A stretch of 44,190 nucleotides of DNA. Origin: Marinosulfonomonas sp. GTDB lineage: Bacteria > Pseudomonadota > Alphaproteobacteria > Rhodobacterales > Rhodobacteraceae. The stretch lies in contig DAOURA010000002.1 in the NCBI GenBank assembly GCA_030625325.1, positions 1 through 44,190 on the forward strand, given 5' to 3'. Made by a program: the position numbers and the translations under genes. Shown one piece after another: positions 34,218-43,352 of this stretch (within the stretch, counting starts at the first letter, position 1; each line of letters begins with the position of its first letter). The notes under the pieces are model-generated. The model saw only the letters and a program-made list of their open reading frames with translations, had not been told where the DNA came from and made no database searches.

Positions 34218-37200
34218 TCACCGTATTGCGCCCAGCCTTTTTGAAACATCCGCCATCACTGTCTTTGCAGCGTTTCCTTTGATCGGGCCATAACCGCGTA
34301 TTTGCATCGGGGCTTGCAGGATACTTAGCCAGTGTTCGGCTTTGGCTTTGCTATATGTATTGGCGCATTCTGCCATCAGGCCGCCGTACCAATTAATTAA
34401 CTGACGCTCTTGTTTGCGTTCTGCACTGTACCCGAACGGGTCAAACATTGTGCCGCGCAGCCATTTGAACCGTGCCAGCATCGACATTGAAGCCCCCATA
34501 AGTCGGCCAAATTCACGTTTTTGCGGCCTGCCATGGCTGTCACGCGCCCCCGAAAACACCGGTGGTGCCATATGGTAACGCAGTGAATAATCGCCTTGGA
34601 ATTTCGCCGCGATATCGGCCCTGAATTCAGAGCCACTTAGCAGGCGGGCGACTTCGTATTCATCCTTATAGGCCATAAGTTTGAACAGGGATTTCGCCGC
34701 AGCAATCTGAATTTCTTCATCAGGAACGGCATGCGAGAACTGCTCCAATAGCTGTGCGTACTGTGCGCCCAACTTTGCATTCTGATATTTGGTCAGGAAT
34801 TGAATACGGGTGGCGATGGTTTCCTTAATATCATCTGTCCCCTGCGCCGCAGCTTGGTTTGGCGATTGTTCCAATGCCTTTGGATCTGCGGCCAAAACCC
34901 GGCCAAGTTCAAATGCCATTTTGTTTTCGTCGGGGGTGACCCCGTTCAGGTCAATGGCGCGAAACAGTGAACCCTGATTGATTGGAACAAGGCCCTTTTG
35001 CCACGCAAACCCCAACATCATCACATTGGCATAAACCGCATTCCCTAACAGGTCCTCTGCCCACATATTTGCATCAATCCCCCAAAGGTTTTGGGCGCCA
35101 ACGCGCGCGCCCAAAGCATCCCGCCGGTCACCAATGCGCAAATCCGCGTCCGGGTCCAGAACCAGATCACCGGTCGGCATCTGGGCTAGGTTCAGGGCTA
35201 TTTTTGTGTTGTTGTTATAGGTCGCAGACGCCTTGGGCGATGACGAAACCACTATATCACAGCCAATAACCGCATCCGCGCGGCAATCATCAATGCGCAC
35301 CTGATTAATGCCATCCGGGCTGGGCGCCAGCCGGATATTGCACAGAACTGCGCCAAATTTCTGGGCGAACCCGGTGAAATCCAAAACGCTTGAGCCTTTG
35401 CCTTCCAAATGGGCGGCCATGGTGATCAGGGCACCGATTGTCACCACGCCTGTCCCGCCAACGCCCGTGACCAGCAAATCAAACGGCCCGTCCAGCGTGG
35501 GTATCACCGGGGTTTTGACCTTGGCCAGCAATGGCGCCAAATCAATTTTGGCCGTTTCGGGTTTACGCCGCGTTGCCCCTTCAACCGTCACAATGGCCGG
35601 GCAATACCCGTCCAGACAGGTGAAATCCTTATTGCAACTGGACAGGTTAATCTGGCGCTTGCGGCCAAATTCAGTTTCCAGTGGCTCAACACTCAGGCAA
35701 TTGGACTGTTTGGAACAATCACCGCACCCCTCACAGACCAGCGGGTTGATCACCGCAAATCTTGCCGGGTCATCAATTTCACCGCGCTTACGCTGACGGC
35801 GCTTTTTACTGGCGCAGGTCTGTTCGTAAATCAGGACCGTAACGCCGGAAATTTCACGCAGTTCGCGCTGTACACCGTCCAGATCGTGGCGATCATGAAA
35901 GCTGGTGCCCTGGGGGAAGTCCCGGGCCTGAAATTTTTGGTGGTTGTCGGACACCAGCGCAATACGCGCCACCCCTTCGGCCCGGCAGATATGGGCGATG
36001 GCCTGCACACTGACGGGGCCATCAACAGGTTGACCGCCAGTCATGGCAACCGCATCATTATACAGGATTTTATAGGTAATATTGGCCTTGGCGGCAATCG
36101 CCTGACGGATTGCCATAGACCCCGAATGATACCACGTACCTTCGCCCAGATTTTGGAAAATATGCCCCTTACCGGTAAAGCGTGAACTGGCCGCCCAGCC
36201 TATTCCTTCGCCGCCCATCTGAATTTGCGACGTGGTTTCGCGCCCCATCCAACAGGCCATGAAATGACACCCGATCCCGGCCAGTGCCTTGGAACCCTTG
36301 GGCACCTTGGTTGAACTGTTATGCGGACACCCCGAACAAAAATAGGGCCGCCGTGTTGCCCCGGACACATCCAAAAGAACCGGCACCCGCCGTGTCAGCG
36401 TATCTGCCCGTTTGGCGAACCCTTCACCGGGAAATATCTGATCCAGACGTTTTGCGATAATCGGGGCCAGCAACAGGGGTGACAATTCACCGATCCAGGG
36501 GATCAGGGGCTTCAGGTTTTCGTCATTCTTGCCAACCATCCGGGCGGGTTTGTCACCGGGCCAGTCATAGAAATATTCCTTTAGCTGGCTTTCAATGATC
36601 CCACGTTTTTCTTCGCATACCAGCACTTCTTCTTTGCCGCGCACAAATTTCAGGGCATTTCGCCGTGGCAGGGGCCAGACCATACCAACCTTGTAAATAT
36701 CTATCCCCAATCTGCGGCAGGCCGTTTCATCAACCCCCAACAGGCGCAGGGCCTCCATCGTGTCCATATGGGCCTTGCCGCTGCTGACGATGCCAAACCG
36801 GGCCTTGGCCACACCATAGATTGTCCGATCAATCGGGTTGGCCTGTGAAAAGGCAAAAACTGCACGCTTCTTGGCCGCCATGCGTTTTTCTATTTCCGGG
36901 CTGGGCAGGTCGGGCCAGCGGTAATGCACCCCGCCGGGCGGAAAATCATGGGCAGGCAGAATGAATTTACGATCCGGGCGCAGGGTAACCGATTGCGCGG
37001 CCTCAACCGTTTCTGACACAGCCTTAAAGCCAACCCACATCCCGCTAAAGCGCGACAGGGCATACCCATATTCCCCAAACTCCAGAAACTCGGCCACATT
37101 TGACGGGGCCAGAACCGGCATGAACCAGTTTAAAAATGCAACATCCGACTGGTGCGACATTGACGATGAAACACACCCGTGATCATCCCCCGCAACCACC

Positions 37201-37637
37201 AGAACACCGCCACGGGGCGACGAACCAAAAGCATTGCCATGTTTCAGGGCATCGCCAGACCGGTCCACCCCCGGCCCCTTACCGTACCACATGGCAAAAA
37301 CCCCATCGAACCGGGTGTCGGGGCTGGTTTCAACCTGCTGACTGCCAAACACCGCCGTTGCCCCAAGGTCTTCGTTAACGGCCGGCATGAAATCAATTTG
37401 GTGCTGGTCCAGCAGGGTTTTGTTTTGCCACAACTCCTGATCAACAGCCCCCAGGGGTGAGCCACGATACCCCGAAACAAACCCGGCTGTGTTCAACCCG
37501 GCCCTTTGGTCACGGCGCGCCTGATCGACAATGATGCGAACCAGCGCCTGGGTTCCGCTTAAAAATACCCGCCCGGACTGGGCGGCGTATCGATCGTTTA
37601 GCTGGTAGGGCTGAAAGTTGTGCTGCAATAGGGACAT
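34218..37637 (-). CDS. Fused indolepyruvate:ferredoxin oxidoreductase (IorA-IorB type)
   Basis: Oxidatively decarboxylates aryl (and possibly branched) 2-oxo acids to acyl-CoA, passing electrons to ferredoxin. The single 1139-aa chain has an N-terminal pyruvate:ferredoxin-like domain (GFVSGYRGSPLGAVD), a TPP-binding domain (GEGTWYHSGSMAIRQA, YNDAVAMTGGQ), iron-sulphur cysteines (CSGCPHN; CEGCGDCSKQSNC; C...CLDGYCP), then a gamma-type domain (VTGVGGTGVVTIGALI) and a C-terminal DUF6537-like part. The length matches the fused proteobacterial form. It is divergent from an Lrp-type regulator across a gap with a perfect palindrome, so control by that regulator and by amino-acid supply is likely. 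Confidence 0.94.
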   Translation of the reverse strand: MSLLQHNFQPYQLNDRYAAQSGRVFLSGTQALVRIIVDQARRDQRAGLNTAGFVSGYRGSPLGAVDQELWQNKTLLDQHQIDFMPAVNEDLGATAVFGSQQVETSPDTRFDGVFAMWYGKGPGVDRSGDALKHGNAFGSSPRGGVLVVAGDDHGCVSSSMSHQSDVAFLNWFMPVLAPSNVAEFLEFGEYGYALSRFSGMWVGFKAVSETVEAAQSVTLRPDRKFILPAHDFPPGGVHYRWPDLPSPEIEKRMAAKKRAVFAFSQANPIDRTIYGVAKARFGIVSSGKAHMDTMEALRLLGVDETACRRLGIDIYKVGMVWPLPRRNALKFVRGKEEVLVCEEKRGIIESQLKEYFYDWPGDKPARMVGKNDENLKPLIPWIGELSPLLLAPIIAKRLDQIFPGEGFAKRADTLTRRVPVLLDVSGATRRPYFCSGCPHNSSTKVPKGSKALAGIGCHFMACWMGRETTSQIQMGGEGIGWAASSRFTGKGHIFQNLGEGTWYHSGSMAIRQAIAAKANITYKILYNDAVAMTGGQPVDGPVSVQAIAHICRAEGVARIALVSDNHQKFQARDFPQGTSFHDRHDLDGVQRELREISGVTVLIYEQTCASKKRRQRKRGEIDDPARFAVINPLVCEGCGDCSKQSNCLSVEPLETEFGRKRQINLSSCNKDFTCLDGYCPAIVTVEGATRRKPETAKIDLAPLLAKVKTPVIPTLDGPFDLLVTGVGGTGVVTIGALITMAAHLEGKGSSVLDFTGFAQKFGAVLCNIRLAPSPDGINQVRIDDCRADAVIGCDIVVSSSPKASATYNNNTKIALNLAQMPTGDLVLDPDADLRIGDRRDALGARVGAQNLWGIDANMWAEDLLGNAVYANVMMLGFAWQKGLVPINQGSLFRAIDLNGVTPDENKMAFELGRVLAADPKALEQSPNQAAAQGTDDIKETIATRIQFLTKYQNAKLGAQYAQLLEQFSHAVPDEEIQIAAAKSLFKLMAYKDEYEVARLLSGSEFRADIAAKFQGDYSLRYHMAPPVFSGARDSHGRPQKREFGRLMGASMSMLARFKWLRGTMFDPFGYSAERKQERQLINWYGGLMAECANTYSKAKAEHWLSILQAPMQIRGYGPIKGNAAKTVMADVSKRLGAIR

Positions 37638-37652
37638 TGTACCGGGCCTGTT

Positions 37653-37676
37653 GTTATTATTTTACAAAATAATAAC
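37653..37676. promoter_or_regulatory. Perfect AT-rich palindrome, candidate Lrp-type operator
   Basis: GTTATTATTTT (37653-37663) and its exact complement AAAATAATAAC (37666-37676) flank a 2-base centre, 15 bases upstream of the iorAB start. The 24-base dyad with an AT-rich core is of the type bound by Lrp/AsnC octamers, and the divergent gene encodes such a regulator. A smaller TAGG/CCTA dyad lies near 37730-37742. Confidence 0.6.
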
Positions 37677-37779
37677 CAACTGCGGTGGAAATATACTTCA
37701 TGGTTTGCGCGGATACAGGATTTAGTGGTAGGAACAACCTAATATATGATAAATAGTGGTCAAAACACCCGGATATGTA

Positions 37780-38247
37780 ATGTTACTAGAAACACACGAC
37801 CTTAAAATCCTGACCGCCCTGCAACGGGATTCGACAATTTCCAATGCAGAACTGGCAAAATCAGTGTCCCTGTCCACATCCGCCTGTTGGCGGCGCGTGC
37901 GCATACTGGAAGAGGCCGGAATAATCACAGCCTACCGCGCAGAAATTGACCCGGGCGCCTGTGGTCTGGCGTTTCACGCGATTGTTCATGTTCAGCTTAT
38001 CCGCCATGAAACCGAAAATTTTTCAAAATTCATCAGCACAATCAATTCGCGCCCCGAGGTGCTGGATTGTTTTGCCACTGCGGGTGAAGCCGACTATCAC
38101 CTGAGGATTTTGTGCCGGGATCTGGATGCCTATAACCGGTTTCTGGAAACCTGCCTGTTTCGAATTCCCGGTGTGGCCAGCGCACGCACGAACCTGATCC
38201 TGCGTGAAATCAAACAGACCCGGGTGATCCCGTTGAATGAAATGTAA
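37780..38247 (+). CDS. Lrp/AsnC-family regulator, probably of iorAB
   Basis: A 155-aa regulator with the N-terminal winged helix-turn-helix (residues 5-60: LKILTALQRDSTISNAELAK, SLSTSACWRRVRILEEAGII) and the C-terminal RAM/effector domain (about 70-150, with GEADYHLRILCRDLDAYNRF). The frame opens at a GTG (37756), but the ATG at 37780 starts the domain in the usual way. Divergent placement next to an amino-acid-derived keto-acid oxidoreductase makes that operon the likely target. Confidence 0.92.
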   Translation: MLLETHDLKILTALQRDSTISNAELAKSVSLSTSACWRRVRILEEAGIITAYRAEIDPGACGLAFHAIVHVQLIRHETENFSKFISTINSRPEVLDCFATAGEADYHLRILCRDLDAYNRFLETCLFRIPGVASARTNLILREIKQTRVIPLNEM

Positions 38248-38296
38248 TTGGGGCCTAGGCCGAAAATTGAATTGCGCCCGCAAAATCGGCGCGCGC

Positions 38297-38320
38297 GGTT
38301 CAGACCCGAAGGTCTGAACC
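38297..38320 (-). terminator. UUCG-capped hairpin downstream of ndk
   Basis: On the minus strand GGTTCAGACC-TTCG-GGTCTGAACC forms a perfect 10-bp stem with an extra-stable C(UUCG)G loop, 31 bases after the ndk stop. No clean T-run follows (GCGCGCGCCGATTTT), so termination efficiency is uncertain. It may also mark the 3' end of the convergent regulator gene. Confidence 0.6.
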
Positions 38321-38351
38321 CGTAATATGATATATGTAAACGCCGGGGCGC

Positions 38352-38774
38352 TTAACCAACCAGTTCCAGACCGGAAAAGAAAAATGCGATCTCTTCAGCA
38401 GCCGTTTCAGGCGCGTCGGACCCGTGAACCGAGTTTTCACCAACAGATTCGGCAAATTCCGCCCGGATCGTACCAGCGGCCGCATCGGCAGGGTTGGTTG
38501 CGCCCATAACTTCACGGTTCTTGGCAATGGCGCCTTCGCCTTCCAGAACCTGAACAACAACTGGCTCGCTTGCCATGAAATCACACAGTTCGCCGTAAAA
38601 CGGGCGTTCGGCGTGAACCGCATAAAACTGACCGGCCTGCGCCTTGGACAGGTGAATGCGTTTTTGCGCAACGATACGCAGGCCCGCATCTTCAAACTTG
38701 GCATTGATTTTGCCAGTCAGGTTGCGTCGTGTTGCATCGGGTTTGATGATCGAAAATGTGCGTTCTAGCGCCAT
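38352..38774 (-). CDS. ndk: Nucleoside diphosphate kinase
   Basis: Balances nucleoside triphosphate pools by phosphate transfer through a histidine. The 140-aa product starts [14 protein letters not shown] and has the active-site block [12 protein letters not shown] with phospho-acceptor His117. The length is exactly that of the family. The frame is open upstream to 38906, but AGAGG is placed for the ATG at 38774. Confidence 0.98.
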   Translation of the reverse strand: MALERTFSIIKPDATRRNLTGKINAKFEDAGLRIVAQKRIHLSKAQAGQFYAVHAERPFYGELCDFMASEPVVVQVLEGEGAIAKNREVMGATNPADAAAGTIRAEFAESVGENSVHGSDAPETAAEEIAFFFSGLELVG

Positions 38775-38902
38775 GTCATGCCTCTTGGGTTGTCTGTCTG
38801 GCCGGCCCAATGCCCGCCGTGAAATTCCGGGCTGCCCTAACATGGTGCGCCGCAGTTGAAAAGCGGTGATGTTTTGCACCTGCCCCAGGGCCCTCGATTT
38901 GG

Positions 38903-38926
38903 CCAAAATATCCTCGCCGAAGGCAA
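38903..38926 (-). repeat. Repeated intergenic motif, copy 2
   Basis: On the minus strand this matches copy 1 (20614-20637) at 21 of 24 positions, with core GCCTTCGGCGAGGATATTTT. The two differing core bases (C to T and G to A) preserve pairing of the small hairpin, a compensatory change. Flanking CTCGATTTGGCC and GGCAATTCGAG also pair around it. It lies in the 245-base ndk / ABC-F gap, in which I see nothing else. Confidence 0.5.
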
Positions 38927-39019
38927 TTCGAGATACTCAGGCCACCACAAGGCCAATTAATATCCTAAAGGTGGCGCCATTCGATTGACCCTTGCCAGCG
39001 GCTCAGGCAAACCCCGCCC

Positions 39020-40867
39020 ATGTTAAAAATTGAAAACATCACTTATGCGATCAACGGTCGCCCCCTGTTTGAAAATGCCAGTGCGGTTATCCCGACCGGG
39101 CACAAGGTGGGCCTCGTGGGGCGCAACGGCACCGGTAAGACAACCCTGTTTCGCCTGATCCGGGGTGAACTGTCGTTGGAATCGGGCGCCATCAGCATGC
39201 CCAAACAGTCCCGTATTGGCGGCGTTGCACAGGAAGTTCCCAGCAACGAAGTTTCGCTGATAAACACCGTGCTTGCGGCCGACACGGAACGCAGTTCTCT
39301 GCTGGCCGAATCTGAAACAGCCACAGACGCGGGGCGCATCGCTGACATTCAGACCCGCCTGAACGATATCAACGCGTGGTCTGCCGATGCGCGCGCCGGG
39401 TCAATTCTGCGGGGGCTGGGCTTTACCCATGCAGAGCAACAACAGCCCTGTTCGGCCTTTTCGGGCGGCTGGCGAATGCGTGTGGCCTTGGCGGGGGTGT
39501 TGTTTTCACAGCCTGACCTGCTGCTGCTGGACGAACCGACCAACTACCTTGATCTGGAAGGCGCACTGTGGCTTGAAAACTACCTTGGCCGCTATCCCCA
39601 TACTGTCATTATCGTCAGCCACGATCGCGCACTGCTAAACCGCGCCGTGGGGTCGATCCTGCATCTGGAAGACCGCAAACTGACCTTTTATCAGGGCGTT
39701 TACGACACGTTCGCCGCCACCCGCACTGCGCGTCTGGCGATGGCCGACGCCGAAAACCGCAAAACCGAAGCCCGGCGCGCCCATTTGCAAAGCTTTGTTG
39801 ACCGGTTCCGCTATACAGCCAGCAAAGCAAAACAGGCCCAGTCACGCCTGAAAATGCTCGATGGCCTAAAAACCATTTCCACCCCACAAGAAGCGGCCCT
39901 GAAACGCTTTAGCTTTCCCAAACCTGAAGAACTGTCACCCCCCATTGTGGTGCTGGAAAACGCGTCCGTTGGCTATGATGACAAGGCCGTTTTAAAACGT
40001 CTGAACCTGCGCATTGATCAGGATGACCGCATTGCCCTGCTGGGGCGCAACGGCGAAGGAAAATCCACCCTTGCCAAGCTGTTATCGGGCCGTCTTGAAC
40101 CAATGGACGGCCGCATGACCACCTCGAACAAACTGCGGGTTGGCTTTTTTGCCCAGCATCAGGTTGACGAACTTTATGTTGATGAAACCCCGATTGATCA
40201 CATTCGCCGCCTGCGCCCATCTGAAGCGCCCAGCCGCCTGCGCGCGCGCCTTGGGGGTTTTGGCATTGGGGCGGAACAGGCCGAAACGCTGGTTGGCAAA
40301 CTGTCAGGGGGGCAAAAGGCCCGCCTGTCACTGATGTTGGCCACGATTGATGCACCGCATTTGCTAATCCTGGACGAACCAACCAACCACCTGGACATCG
40401 AAAGCCGCGAAGCCCTGGTTGAGGCCCTGACCGCCTATACCGGTGCTGTGATCCTTGTCAGCCACGACATGCACCTGTTGTCGATGGTCGCGGACCGGCT
40501 GTGGCTGGTCAAGGACGGCCATGTGGCGCCCTATGACGAAGACCTTCAGGCCTATCGCAAGTTACTGCTGTCCAGCGACAAACCGGCCGACAAACAAAAG
40601 CCCAAACCCGCCGTCAAACGCGCCAGTCGCGATCAGGTGCTGGGCCTGCGATCAGACGTGCGCAAATGTGAAGAACGGGTTACAAAACTTAACCAGATGC
40701 GCGACAAACTGGCCACCAAACTGGCCGACCCCGAACTATACGAAGACGGCAAAGCCGGCGAAGCCGAGGTTTGGCAAAAGAAATACGCCGAGGTCATGAA
40801 CGCCCTGGATCGCGCCGAAGCCATGTGGATGGCTGCACTGGAAAAACTTGAAAAGGCAACGGGTTAG
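39020..40867 (+). CDS. ABC-F family ATPase (YheS-like)
   Basis: A soluble, tandem-ABC protein of the ABC-F translation-factor family that acts at the ribosomal E-site; no membrane segments. In 615 aa: Walker A GRNGTGKTT, signature FSGGWRMRVALAG, Walker B LLLLDEPTNYLD; an inter-domain linker at about 240-300 (P-site tether, rich in Arg/Lys/Ala); then GRNGEGKST, LSGGQKARLSLM and LLILDEPTNHLD. A charged coiled-coil C-terminal extension follows from about 525. The overall pattern and N-terminus resemble YheS more than EttA or Uup. It lies two bases before marC. Confidence 0.93.
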   Translation: MLKIENITYAINGRPLFENASAVIPTGHKVGLVGRNGTGKTTLFRLIRGELSLESGAISMPKQSRIGGVAQEVPSNEVSLINTVLAADTERSSLLAESETATDAGRIADIQTRLNDINAWSADARAGSILRGLGFTHAEQQQPCSAFSGGWRMRVALAGVLFSQPDLLLLDEPTNYLDLEGALWLENYLGRYPHTVIIVSHDRALLNRAVGSILHLEDRKLTFYQGVYDTFAATRTARLAMADAENRKTEARRAHLQSFVDRFRYTASKAKQAQSRLKMLDGLKTISTPQEAALKRFSFPKPEELSPPIVVLENASVGYDDKAVLKRLNLRIDQDDRIALLGRNGEGKSTLAKLLSGRLEPMDGRMTTSNKLRVGFFAQHQVDELYVDETPIDHIRRLRPSEAPSRLRARLGGFGIGAEQAETLVGKLSGGQKARLSLMLATIDAPHLLILDEPTNHLDIESREALVEALTAYTGAVILVSHDMHLLSMVADRLWLVKDGHVAPYDEDLQAYRKLLLSSDKPADKQKPKPAVKRASRDQVLGLRSDVRKCEERVTKLNQMRDKLATKLADPELYEDGKAGEAEVWQKKYAEVMNALDRAEAMWMAALEKLEKATG

Positions 40868-40869
40868 AC

Positions 40870-41490
40870 GTGGAACTTGCAGTATATATCACCACATTTG
40901 TAACCCTGATGGTGGTCATTGACCCCATCGGCCTGACCCCGATGTTTGTGGCCTTGACCAAGGGCAGCAACACCGCACAGCGGCGCGCCGTTGCCCTACG
41001 GGCCTGTTTCGTGGCGGCCATTTTGCTAACCCTGTTTGCCCTGTTTGGTGAGGCGGTTCTTGGCTTTGCCGGCATTTCCATGCCGGCGTTTCGCATTGCG
41101 GGCGGCATTTTGTTGTTTCTGACAGCACTGGACATGTTGTTTGAACGGCGCACAAAACGGCGCAAAAGCCAGACATCCAATGCTGACGATCCATCGGTTT
41201 TTCCCCTTGCCACGCCCCTGATCGCCGGGCCGGGGTCTATTGCCACGATGATCCTGCTGACCGGTCAGGCCACGGACATGGCGGGCATAATCGGTGTTTT
41301 GCTGGTGATGGCGTCTGTTTTGTTGGTGGTGCTGGTGTTTTTTCTGGCCTCTGGCCTTTTGGAACGCGCCCTTGGTGAAACCGGCATCAACGTGATCACC
41401 CGCCTGCTGGGGATGTTGCTGGCGGCCTTGTCGGTGCAGTTTGTGCTGGACGGGTTGGCCAGTTTTGGGCTGGCGTCCGGTCTGGGCTGA
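40870..41490 (+). CDS. MarC-family integral membrane protein
   Basis: A 206-aa membrane protein with six hydrophobic segments, the family hallmark VVIDPIGLTPMFVALT in the first helix and PLATPLIAGPGSIATMIL in the fourth. MarC proteins were once tied to antibiotic resistance, but that is no longer supported and their function is unknown. The start is GTG at 40870, two bases after the stop of the ABC-F gene; no ATG precedes the first helix. Confidence 0.93.
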   Translation: MELAVYITTFVTLMVVIDPIGLTPMFVALTKGSNTAQRRAVALRACFVAAILLTLFALFGEAVLGFAGISMPAFRIAGGILLFLTALDMLFERRTKRRKSQTSNADDPSVFPLATPLIAGPGSIATMILLTGQATDMAGIIGVLLVMASVLLVVLVFFLASGLLERALGETGINVITRLLGMLLAALSVQFVLDGLASFGLASGLG

Positions 41491-41548
41491 CAAACCGCGC
41501 GCCCGCCCCTATTTGTTAGGCAACTGATCTTTTGGCGGAGCAATTTTT

Positions 41549-42127
41549 ATGCAAGGCAACGATTACGCACGATTGGCCTATCTGGTTCTGTTGGGGCTGG
41601 TGATTGGCGGTTGGTTTCTGGCCGAAAACCGGGGCAATCTGGGCAAATCCGCCCGTCAGGCCCTGATCTGGGGGCTGATATTCATCGGCTTTGTCGCCGC
41701 CTTTGGCCTGTGGTCTGATATCCGTGACGATGTATTGCCGCGCCAATCAACGGTTGGGGCCGGTGAAATAGAGGTCCCCCGGCACTTTGACGGGCACTAT
41801 TATCTGGTGCTGCACCTGAACGGCGTTGCGGTGGAATTTATCGTTGATACCGGGGCCACGGACGTGGTTTTGACACTGCAAGATGCGGGTCGCATCGGGG
41901 TTGACCTGAAAAAACTGGCATTCACCGGGCAGGCAAATACGGCCAACGGTATCGTAAAAACCGCGTTTACCCGCGTGAACGAAGTACGCCTTGGCGAGAT
42001 CACCGACCATAACCTGCGGGTTTCGGTCAATGGCGGTGAAATGGACGGATCCCTGCTGGGCATGTCCTATCTGCGCCGCTTTGACAGCATTGAAATCAAA
42101 GGCGATAAATTGCTGCTGACACGCTAG
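41549..42127 (+). CDS. Membrane-anchored retropepsin-like aspartic protease (TIGR02281 family)
   Basis: A 192-aa protein with two N-terminal transmembrane helices (about residues 9-24 and 39-55) and a periplasmic or cytoplasmic clan-AA protease domain. The active-site motif is FIVDTGATDVVL with Asp100, flanked by HYYLVLHLNGV and GSLLGMSYLRRF as in the family. It would work as a dimer. The physiological substrate is not known. GGCGGAG lies 9 bases upstream of the ATG. Confidence 0.92.
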   Translation: MQGNDYARLAYLVLLGLVIGGWFLAENRGNLGKSARQALIWGLIFIGFVAAFGLWSDIRDDVLPRQSTVGAGEIEVPRHFDGHYYLVLHLNGVAVEFIVDTGATDVVLTLQDAGRIGVDLKKLAFTGQANTANGIVKTAFTRVNEVRLGEITDHNLRVSVNGGEMDGSLLGMSYLRRFDSIEIKGDKLLLTR

Positions 42128-42215
42128 CCCAGCATCGAAGTTTGGCAAAACATTGCCCGACAGGATCACCTTCTTAATAATGCCCTATTTTTCATGCAAA
42201 AATTATATTTTCAAC

Positions 42216-42234
42216 CTGAACGTATTTGGTTCAG
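42216..42234. promoter_or_regulatory. Inverted repeat upstream of the PIN-like gene
   Basis: CTGAAC (42216-42221) and GTTCAG (42229-42234) form a perfect 6-bp dyad with a 7-base spacer, 28 bases before the ATG of the PIN-like gene, in an AT-rich leader. It could be an operator or a leader hairpin. Confidence 0.35.
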
Positions 42235-42261
42235 ATGCAAGCAATTTACCGGGATTGATTA

Positions 42262-42852
42262 ATGTCCAAAACATATATCTTTATTGATTACGAAAATGTT
42301 CAGCCCAAGAACCTTTCACCGCTTTATCGGTCTGAATTTCATATCAGAATATTCCTGGGCGCAAACCAGCGCAAACTTGAAACAATAGTTGCAGAAGCCC
42401 TGCAACCCTTTGGCCAAAACGCTGAATATATTCAGATCACCGGCAACGGGAAAAATGCTGCCGACTTTCATATCGCATATTATCTGGGTCAATATGCACA
42501 AGAGGCGGATGTTTCATTTTACGTCGTCACCAAGGACAAGGGTTTTGATCCGTTAATCAAGCACCTGGTGGAAAAAAATATCACCGCTAAGCGGGTCGGT
42601 GAAATCAATAAAATTCCGGTTCTCAGGCAATACTCTGAAAACAGCACTGACGGCAAAGTCGAAAAAATAATATCTAACCTGAAAAGTCGCGGGCAAAGTG
42701 TTCCAAAAAGGGAAAAAACACTCCGCAGTTCGATCAACGCATTGTTTGGCCAAACCCTTAGAGACGAAGAATTAACTAATATCGTCGGCAGGATGCAAAA
42801 CCTGAATCATTTAAAAATAGACGAGGGCAAGGTGCGGTACTATTTCAATTGA
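42262..42852 (+). CDS. PIN-like (NYN-type) nuclease-domain protein with C-terminal helical domain
   Basis: A 196-aa protein of the PIN-like superfamily. Acidic residues that would form the metal site are seen: Asp9 and Glu11 in FIDYENVQ, Asp68 in NAADFHIAYYLG, Asp92 and Asp96 in TKDKGFDPLI. FLGANQ and YIQITGNGKN match a family of bacterial PIN-like proteins. Residues about 130-196 form a small winged-helix-like module ending KVRYYFN. RNA cleavage is inferred from the fold. Its A/T-rich codon use differs visibly from the neighbours, suggesting acquisition by transfer. No toxin-antitoxin partner or mobile element is adjacent. Confidence 0.8.
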   Translation: MSKTYIFIDYENVQPKNLSPLYRSEFHIRIFLGANQRKLETIVAEALQPFGQNAEYIQITGNGKNAADFHIAYYLGQYAQEADVSFYVVTKDKGFDPLIKHLVEKNITAKRVGEINKIPVLRQYSENSTDGKVEKIISNLKSRGQSVPKREKTLRSSINALFGQTLRDEELTNIVGRMQNLNHLKIDEGKVRYYFN

Positions 42853-42878
42853 AACTGAATACCTGCCTCTTATTTGAT

Positions 42879-43352
42879 TCAACCTTTGCCCTCGCTTTCC
42901 GCCTTTTTTTCCCACTTGCCGCTTTCCTGTGACCAGTATTGCGCTGCGCAGCCTGCGTCACTCAGGGCCTTCCATTGGGTGCGGGCGTTTTGCACGGCCT
43001 GCGGATCGTGGCCGTCAAACAGGACGCAGACACGTTCCATCCCGTTGACATCGTCCGGGGTGACATTGGCGCCATCGATCGTCATCAGACAGGCGGCCCC
43101 ATTTGGTGGGGTGTCGTCCCCCTGCCCCAACAGCACGGGTTGTTGGGCGTCAAATTCACCACCCATCACCCCGTGGGGCATGAACCCGTCATCGGGGCCA
43201 AGCCATAACTTTTCGTCCAGCCATTTCAGTCGTTCATCCGAGGTGCCACGCACCATCACGCGCCACCCCGCCCCGCGTGCCTTTTCCAGCAGCATCGACA
43301 GGGTGGTTTCCAGTGGTGCCTTGGTCAGGTGGTAGAAAAAGGCGGCGCCCAT
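42879..43352 (-). CDS. holC: DNA polymerase III chi subunit
   Basis: Chi links the clamp loader to SSB on lagging-strand DNA. The 157-aa product starts MGAAFFYHLTKAPLE and has the family features LLEKARGAGWRVMVR, RLKWLDEKLW near residue 42, FMPHGV, and VLFDGHD near residue 112. The tail is charged and lysine/glutamate-rich. Its ATG abuts the pepA stop, the usual pepA-holC arrangement. It converges on the PIN-like gene with 26 bases between stops. Confidence 0.93.
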   Translation of the reverse strand: MGAAFFYHLTKAPLETTLSMLLEKARGAGWRVMVRGTSDERLKWLDEKLWLGPDDGFMPHGVMGGEFDAQQPVLLGQGDDTPPNGAACLMTIDGANVTPDDVNGMERVCVLFDGHDPQAVQNARTQWKALSDAGCAAQYWSQESGKWEKKAESEGKG

